Shown: piece by piece, positions 59,777-64,000 of the stretch
How the letters are laid out: every line of letters begins with the position of its first letter
Position numbering within the stretch: the first letter of the stretch is position 1
Assembly: GCA_930990065.1 (NCBI GenBank)
Contig: CAKNOA010000001.1
Location: 186,001-250,000 of the forward strand
DNA: 64,000 bases
Source: an uncultured Clostridia bacterium
GTDB lineage: Bacteria; Bacillota; Clostridia; Oscillospirales; Acutalibacteraceae
Reading direction: 5' to 3'
Position numbers and translations under genes: made by a program
Notes under the pieces: model-generated
The model's input: only the letters and a program-made list of their open reading frames with translations
The model's database searches: none
Told to the model about the DNA's origin: nothing

Positions 59777-60811
59777 TTACGGTTTTAACGCGACTTTGAT
59801 CACGCCGTCGCGGCGTTCTTCAAATAGAGCGTACGCCTGTTCCACCTGCTGGAGGGGGAACGTATGGGTAATCAGAGGCGTTGTATCCAGTTGCCCCTGC
59901 GCAATCAGGCTCAAAATTTCTTCACAGTCGCACCCATCCACCCCGCCGGTTTTAAAGGTCAGGTTTTTACCGTACATATCCGGCAGAGGCAGCACTTGCG
60001 GTTCCTCATACAGCGCCACAATTGTCACCACCGCATTGGGCCGCGCACAAGTCCACGCCAGACGGAACGTATCGTTCCCCCCGGCTACTTCCAGCACCAC
60101 ATCGGCCCCGCCGTGGTCGCTGTGGTTTTGTACAAACGCTTCCACTTCTTCGGGGGCCACCACGAGCACATCGGGATAGTGTTCCCGCACAAACTGCCGG
60201 CGCTGTGGGTCCTTTTCACACACGATTATCCGTTTTGGGTGTTGCAGCTGTACGCACAATAACGTACAAATGCCCGTGGGGCCGGCCCCCAGGATGAGAA
60301 CCGTATCCTCCCGCTGGATCTCGGAAATCCGGGCAGCCCAAAAACCGGTGGCCAGAATATCCCCCACAAACAGCGCCTGTTCATCCGAAACCGTATCGGG
60401 TATGACGGTGAGCCCCTGGTCGGCAAACGGCACCCGCACAAAGGGGGCCTGCCCGCCGTCGATCCGGCAACCCAGCGCCCATCCGCCATTCGGGTCGGTA
60501 CAATTGTTCACAAACCCATGGCGGCAGAAAAAGCAGGAACCACAGAACGTTTCCACGTTCACGGCCACCCGGTCGCCGGGGCGTACTGTGGCCACTTGGG
60601 AGCCGCAGGCTTCCACCACCCCCACCATTTCATGCCCCACGGTGATCCCGGGCACAGCTTTCGGCACCGAGCCGTGCTTAATATGCAGATCGCTGGTGCA
60701 GATACTGGACAAAGTCACCCGCACAATGGCATCCTTCGGATGCAAAAGGACGGGTTTCGGCTTTTCCAAAAGGGCGAACGTGCCCGGTTTTACATACGTA
60801 TAGGCAAGCAC
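59777..60811 (-). CDS. Zinc-dependent alcohol dehydrogenase (MDR family)
   Basis: A 344-residue oxidoreductase. Catalytic zinc ligands: Cys in SSICTSDLHI, His-Glu in VGHEMVGVVE; structural zinc Cys4: CGSCFFCRHGFVNNC. NAD-binding motif VLILGAGPTGICTLLC. The C-terminal LPLPDMYGKNLTFKTGG is common in the threonine/sorbitol-dehydrogenase-like branch. Substrate unknown. It sits 14 nt downstream of the BCP peroxiredoxin gene. Confidence 0.9.
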   Translation of the reverse strand: MLAYTYVKPGTFALLEKPKPVLLHPKDAIVRVTLSSICTSDLHIKHGSVPKAVPGITVGHEMVGVVEACGSQVATVRPGDRVAVNVETFCGSCFFCRHGFVNNCTDPNGGWALGCRIDGGQAPFVRVPFADQGLTVIPDTVSDEQALFVGDILATGFWAARISEIQREDTVLILGAGPTGICTLLCVQLQHPKRIIVCEKDPQRRQFVREHYPDVLVVAPEEVEAFVQNHSDHGGADVVLEVAGGNDTFRLAWTCARPNAVVTIVALYEEPQVLPLPDMYGKNLTFKTGGVDGCDCEEILSLIAQGQLDTTPLITHTFPLQQVEQAYALFEERRDGVIKVALKP

Positions 60812-60825
60812 CGCGATAGCCCCCT

Positions 60826-61284
60826 TTATTCCGACAGCAGTCCCATCACCTGACAGGCATTGGTGTCGGGCTTTACTTTCTTCATCACAGACTGCACCAC
60901 ACCCTCTTCATCAATGAGGAACGTAGTACGTACAGTCCCCATGCTGACTTTGCCGTACAATTTCTTTTCCTGCCACACGCCGTATGCTTCCAGCACCTGG
61001 TGGTCCGGATCGGACAGGATACGGAACGGCAGTTCATATTTGGCGGCAAATTTCTGGTGGGACGATACGCTATCCTTGCTGATGCCCAGCACGACAGCGC
61101 CCTTTTGGCTCAAAGCTTCGTTTTCCGCGGCAAAAGCCTGGGCCTGGCGGGTACAGCCGGGGGTATTATCCCGGGGATAAAAATACAGCACTACCTTCTG
61201 CCCGCGATAGCTTTCCAGGGAAACCATCTCTCCATTTTGATCGGGCAAGGTAAACAACGGAGCTTTTTGACCAACTTCTACCAT
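60826..61284 (-). CDS. bcp: Peroxiredoxin of the BCP/PrxQ family, lacking the usual resolving cysteine
   Basis: A 152-residue thiol peroxidase from 61284 (MVEVGQKAPLFTLPD). The peroxidatic Cys is in YPRDNTPGCTRQAQAF. The family's usual resolving Cys five residues on (CTxxAC) is Gln here, so it would act as 1-Cys or use a thiol partner. Another Cys occurs near the C-terminus (TNACQVMGLL). It detoxifies hydroperoxides in the cytosol. Confidence 0.9.
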   Translation of the reverse strand: MVEVGQKAPLFTLPDQNGEMVSLESYRGQKVVLYFYPRDNTPGCTRQAQAFAAENEALSQKGAVVLGISKDSVSSHQKFAAKYELPFRILSDPDHQVLEAYGVWQEKKLYGKVSMGTVRTTFLIDEEGVVQSVMKKVKPDTNACQVMGLLSE

Positions 61285-61319
61285 AGTGTGACACATCCTT
61301 TCCTTTACATACAGCGGGG

Positions 61320-61733
61320 TTAAATCAACACCCCATTACAATGGTCGATTTCGTGCTGAACAATTTGGGCGGTCCAGCCGGTATACGTCTTTATGCGGGT
61401 TTGGAACGCCTCATTTTGAAATTGCACCCGGATTTTTTCGTACCGCTTTGTAGGGCGCGGCCCATTGAGCAGCGATAAACACGATTCTTCCGTGTGGTAT
61501 GGGCCGGTACCCTGCAGGATTTTGGGATTATACAGCACCGTATACCGGCCGCCATCATCGACCGCGATAATGGCCTTTTTCACGCCGATCATATTGGCCG
61601 CCATGCCCACACAGGTATCCTTATGGGCCTGCAAGGTATCGAGTAAATCCTGAGCTACCCGTTCATCGCCATGGGTAGCCGGTTCCGCTTTCTGCGCTAA
61701 AAAAATGGGATCATGAATCAGGGGACGGATCAT
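61320..61733 (-). CDS. Peptide deformylase-family protein
   Basis: A 137-residue protein from 61733 (MIRPLIHDPIFLAQ), AGGAGGAAACC upstream. Metal motifs: Cys in EESCLSLL and HExxH in QIVQHEIDHCNG. Motif 1 reads GMAANMIGV where most deformylases have GLAAPQVG, so the conserved Gln is Met. This short variant is common in clostridia and may be a divergent deformylase; another canonical def is presumably elsewhere. The ribosome binding site lies in the 3' end of the NUDIX gene. Confidence 0.8.
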   Translation of the reverse strand: MIRPLIHDPIFLAQKAEPATHGDERVAQDLLDTLQAHKDTCVGMAANMIGVKKAIIAVDDGGRYTVLYNPKILQGTGPYHTEESCLSLLNGPRPTKRYEKIRVQFQNEAFQTRIKTYTGWTAQIVQHEIDHCNGVLI

Positions 61734-61747
61734 GATGGTTTCCTCCT

Positions 61748-62176
61748 TTAAATAGCCCCGCGGCGCCGGGCTTCCCGTAACAAAACGGGCTGAATGTCGG
61801 GATACGTCCAGGCGCCGGGGCATTCTTTTGCACAGACGACTTCCGCCATTTCATATTCTAACGTGTCCCGCCGCCCGGCTACCTCGGCCATATACAGCAT
61901 GCCAAAAGTCTCTTCCCCGGTGCTGACCCGGTTTTTTCCCGTTACGGAATAGGCGCATAGAGGCGTGAGGGTCTACGTAAAGGCGCCGGTTTCTTCTTCC
62001 AACTCCCGCCGGGCACACGCTTCGATCCGTTCGCCCGGTTCCCGGTGGCCACCGGGTATTTCATACGTATTCCGGTCTTTGTGACGGCAAAAGAATAAAT
62101 CCGGCCCACTGTGGGCTATGATCACCGCAAAGCGCAGTTTTTCATCTGCTGCTGTTTCGTAAAAACGCACCTGCAT
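61748..62176 (-). pseudogene. NUDIX hydrolase with an in-frame amber stop at codon 68
   Basis: The frame starts at 62176 (MQVRFYETAADEKLRFAV). The Nudix box is complete: GGHREPGERIEACARRELEE followed by ETGAF. TAG occurs at 61973-61975 (after GAFT). The same frame then continues without interruption for 75 codons as TLTPLCAYSVTGKNR...GMLYMAEVAGRR... to TAA at 61748, which is what family members have in this region. It looks like one nonsense mutation in an otherwise intact gene of 142 codons. Confidence 0.82.
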
Positions 62177-62307
62177 ACGACGTTTCCCCTCCCCGTTTTG
62201 TTCAGTATACCACACGGCAGAAAATCGCACAAGCGTTCCCTTGCCGGTAGGCCATCGGTGTGCTATGATGAAGGAAAGTAGAATCGTTTGGAAGGGAGAA
62301 CACATGT

Positions 62308-62703
62308 ATGGGATTCTGGCTTTTTTTGCTGATCTGTTCCCTGCTCATCCCCATCGTGACGATCGTGGGAGGGTTTATGATGTGGAAACATCCCCCTAAA
62401 AAAATCAATGGAATTTATGGGTACCGCACCACCCGTTCCATGAAAAATCAGGATACCTGGCAATTTGCCCACCTGACGTGCGGCAAACTGTGGTGGAAAA
62501 CGGGATGGATCATGCTGCCGCTTTCGGTTATCGCTATGCTGCCTTGTTTGGCTAGTCCGCAAGACACCATCGCACTGGTGAGCATTGTCCTTTGCCTAGT
62601 ACAGTGCGGTGTGCTTATCGGCACCATTTGGCCGGTGGAATGGGCGCTAAAACAGCATTTTCATGAAGACGGCACCCGTAAAGACCCATCAAACCATGCG
62701 TAA
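62308..62703 (+). CDS. SdpI-family membrane protein
   Basis: A 131-residue protein with three or four membrane helices. The SdpI signature is INGIYGYRTTRSMKNQDTWQ followed by FAHLTCGKLWWKTGW. SdpI proteins give immunity to SdpC toxin in Bacillus or act as general membrane proteins; no sdpABC genes are present here, so the toxin link is unproven. Confidence 0.85.
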   Translation: MGFWLFLLICSLLIPIVTIVGGFMMWKHPPKKINGIYGYRTTRSMKNQDTWQFAHLTCGKLWWKTGWIMLPLSVIAMLPCLASPQDTIALVSIVLCLVQCGVLIGTIWPVEWALKQHFHEDGTRKDPSNHA

Positions 62704-62704
62704 A

Positions 62705-62742
62705 AAAAGCCCGCTACCGAGGTTTTGGTAGCGGGCCTTTTG
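62705..62742. terminator. Bidirectional terminator between the SdpI-like gene and the lipoprotein gene
   Basis: GCCCGCTACC and GGTAGCGGGC arms with A/T runs on both sides. Confidence 0.85.
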
Positions 62743-62764
62743 CTATGCGGCTTTTCCCGGCTTT

Positions 62765-63742
62765 TTATTCCGCCGGCTTGTAGGTTACTCGTTCATTGAC
62801 CAGGTCATCGGCGCTCCAATCCTCTATATCATACGCGCGCATGACCATTTCAATGGATTCCACTTTATCAATACCGCTTTCTTCCAGGGTGGAATCCGAC
62901 CAGCTGATCCCGCTGTACATGCAAGCGCCCGGGGCCAGGGATACCGAAAAGAACGGGTCGACCATATAGCCGTTAATGGAGTCTTCTTCCGTTGTAAACA
63001 TGACTTCTTTATCCGTCTTGTTTTCCAGATAAAGCTTTACGGTATAACCCCAAATTTCATCTTTTTCGGTTCCCAAAATCGTGATGGATACGGCATCATT
63101 GTCCACCACAACGGTGTCTGTGGGCTGCGCTTCCCGTTCATATTTAACGGCTTTATCTTCCCCGTAAGGGTACACGTGGACTGTTTCTTCCGCTACCGGG
63201 TCTGCGCTCCAATCGTCGGAATCATATACCCGGAAAGCTAACTCAATATCGGTAAACGCACCAATCTGGTACTCTTCAAAAACCGAATCCATAAACGAAA
63301 TATCATCTTTCGCCTTTTTCCCCGGCGCCACTTCCGACGCCAGTACACCTGAGCACTCCAGCCCATTGACCAGCGCATAATCCACGCTGAACATGTAGGT
63401 TTTGTCGCTCGATTTATTTTCCAGATCCACATCCAGGGAATACCCAAAAATATCACTGTACGTCAGGCCCGTGATCACAATGGAACAGGCGTCATTATCC
63501 ACGGCGGTAACCGGGTCAAAACTAACCGATCCTTCCTGCGCCGTACTGTCCGGTTTTTGTGTCAGATTCGATTCTTTTTCACTGTCCTCGGTAGTGCTTT
63601 CGGTCGTACTTTCGGTTTTCTGGCTGTTTTCGGAACTCGCTCCGGTCCCAGCATTACTTTGGCTTTCCGTCCCGTCCCCGCTGCAGGCCGCTGTACTTAG
63701 CGCCATCAGGCAGCACAGGCAGAAAGCTATGATCTTTTTCAT
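62765..63742 (-). CDS. Lipoprotein with two repeated beta domains, function unknown
   Basis: A 325-residue protein. A signal peptide with lipobox STAAC puts the lipid-modified Cys at residue 20. A Ser/Thr/Glu-rich linker (about 21-72) is followed by two similar domains: residues 78-195 (VDNDACSIVITGLTYSDIFG, ELAFRVYDSDDWSAD) and 213-320 (VDNDAVSITILGTEKDEIWG, EMVMRAYDIEDWSAD). The internal duplication is plain. It resembles DUF-type surface proteins seen in gut clostridia; no enzymatic motif. Confidence 0.8.
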   Translation of the reverse strand: MKKIIAFCLCCLMALSTAACSGDGTESQSNAGTGASSENSQKTESTTESTTEDSEKESNLTQKPDSTAQEGSVSFDPVTAVDNDACSIVITGLTYSDIFGYSLDVDLENKSSDKTYMFSVDYALVNGLECSGVLASEVAPGKKAKDDISFMDSVFEEYQIGAFTDIELAFRVYDSDDWSADPVAEETVHVYPYGEDKAVKYEREAQPTDTVVVDNDAVSITILGTEKDEIWGYTVKLYLENKTDKEVMFTTEEDSINGYMVDPFFSVSLAPGACMYSGISWSDSTLEESGIDKVESIEMVMRAYDIEDWSADDLVNERVTYKPAE

Positions 63743-63850
63743 TCTTTACCCCTCCAAAATGGATTTGTAGAATTGAGCCGCATTTTGATTATTATATCAT
63801 AGAAGAGCCCTAAAATCTAGAACATTTTGTCTGATTTCATCGGTATTACG

Positions 63851-63889
63851 CATAAAAAACGCTGCTGGATAAAACCAGCAGCATTTTTT
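63851..63889. terminator. Terminator after the right-edge gene
   Basis: GCTGCTGG and CCAGCAGC arms with T-runs on both strands. Confidence 0.8.
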
Positions 63890-63891
63890 AT

Positions 63892-64000
63892 TTATCTTAC
63901 ATTTGTTTCTTTTTCGATGCTCATGGTTGCCATTTCGTCCCGGGGGATCCCGTTTTTCTTCCCATAGGATTCCCAGTATTTGGTAGAAGCTTTCAGGAAC
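63892..64000 (-). CDS. C-terminal end of an unidentified protein, start outside window
   Basis: The 36 codons read FLKASTKYWESYGKKN... and end ...ETNVR with TAA at 63892, immediately before a terminator. Too short to name. Confidence 0.45.
   Translation of the reverse strand, partial: FLKASTKYWESYGKKNGIPRDEMATMSIEKETNVR

Noticed and set aside
1-64000. CRISPR arrays, rRNA genes, insertion sequences with transposases
   Set aside because: No spaced short repeats, no rRNA sequence and no transposase frame were found; the only mobile-type gene is the serine recombinase in dpaA.

Overview
The window comes from a moderately GC-rich, endospore-forming Firmicute, most likely a clostridium of the Oscillospirales/Eubacteriales type. 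Evidence: dipicolinate synthase genes (dpaA/dpaB), an alpha/beta small acid-soluble spore protein, a SigH-like sigma factor, a PdaA-type polysaccharide deacetylase, a T-box in front of tyrS, a BceRS-BceAB module and strong AGGAGG ribosome binding sites. No species can be named from sequence alone.

Layout. 1-5.8 kb: two FAD oxidoreductase families, a small membrane protein, a PdaA-like deacetylase, O-acetylhomoserine sulfhydrylase and a zinc-ribbon protein, all on the minus strand. 5.8-9.8 kb: the dipicolinate synthase operon, in which dpaA is cut in two by a 2,551-bp element carrying a serine recombinase, an RNase H and an unknown ORF. 9.9-16.4 kb (plus): murC, a Gfo/Idh oxidoreductase and a heterodimeric ABC exporter. 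16.5-31.5 kb (minus): a SASP, a YfhO membrane protein, T-box-controlled tyrS, and a nine-gene tight operon ymfF-ymfH-lgt-folD-dxs-tlyA-nadK-argR-recN. 31.9-36.7 kb: two identical tRNA-Ala(GGC) genes bracket a 4.7-kb accessory-looking segment (nitroreductase, NhaC antiporter, HxlR regulator, PRA-PH-like protein, DUF2798 protein). 36.8-45.3 kb: CBS/CorC protein, rqcH, nif3-like, trmK, small redox/zinc proteins, SigH-like sigma, yifB/comM and an AlkD-like protein. 45.3-53.7 kb: an Agr-type LytTR/GHKL two-component pair, a WYL-regulator operon, a ROK-regulator operon and a monofunctional transglycosylase. 53.7-58.3 kb: a Bce-type module whose ATPase gene is frameshifted by a 14-bp tandem duplication. 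58.3-64 kb: a fluoride-type riboswitch before a cation:proton antiporter, a Zn alcohol dehydrogenase, a BCP peroxiredoxin, a deformylase, a NUDIX gene with an in-frame amber codon, an SdpI protein and a lipoprotein.

The outstanding observation is the skin-like intervening element in dpaA. The 5' part of dpaA (9782 to about 9095) and its 3' part (about 6556 to 6410) both end in a 21-bp direct repeat with one mismatch. Joining them at the repeat restores one reading frame that matches the DpaA/SpoVFA C-terminus, followed by dpaB with a 4-bp overlap. The recombinase gene starts about 65 bp after the truncated dpaA stop on the same strand, and a good sigma-K-like promoter lies upstream of dpaA. 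Mother-cell transcription of the broken gene could therefore make the recombinase that repairs it. This is a very compact analogue of the sigK skin element, in a gene whose product is needed only in the terminally differentiated mother cell.
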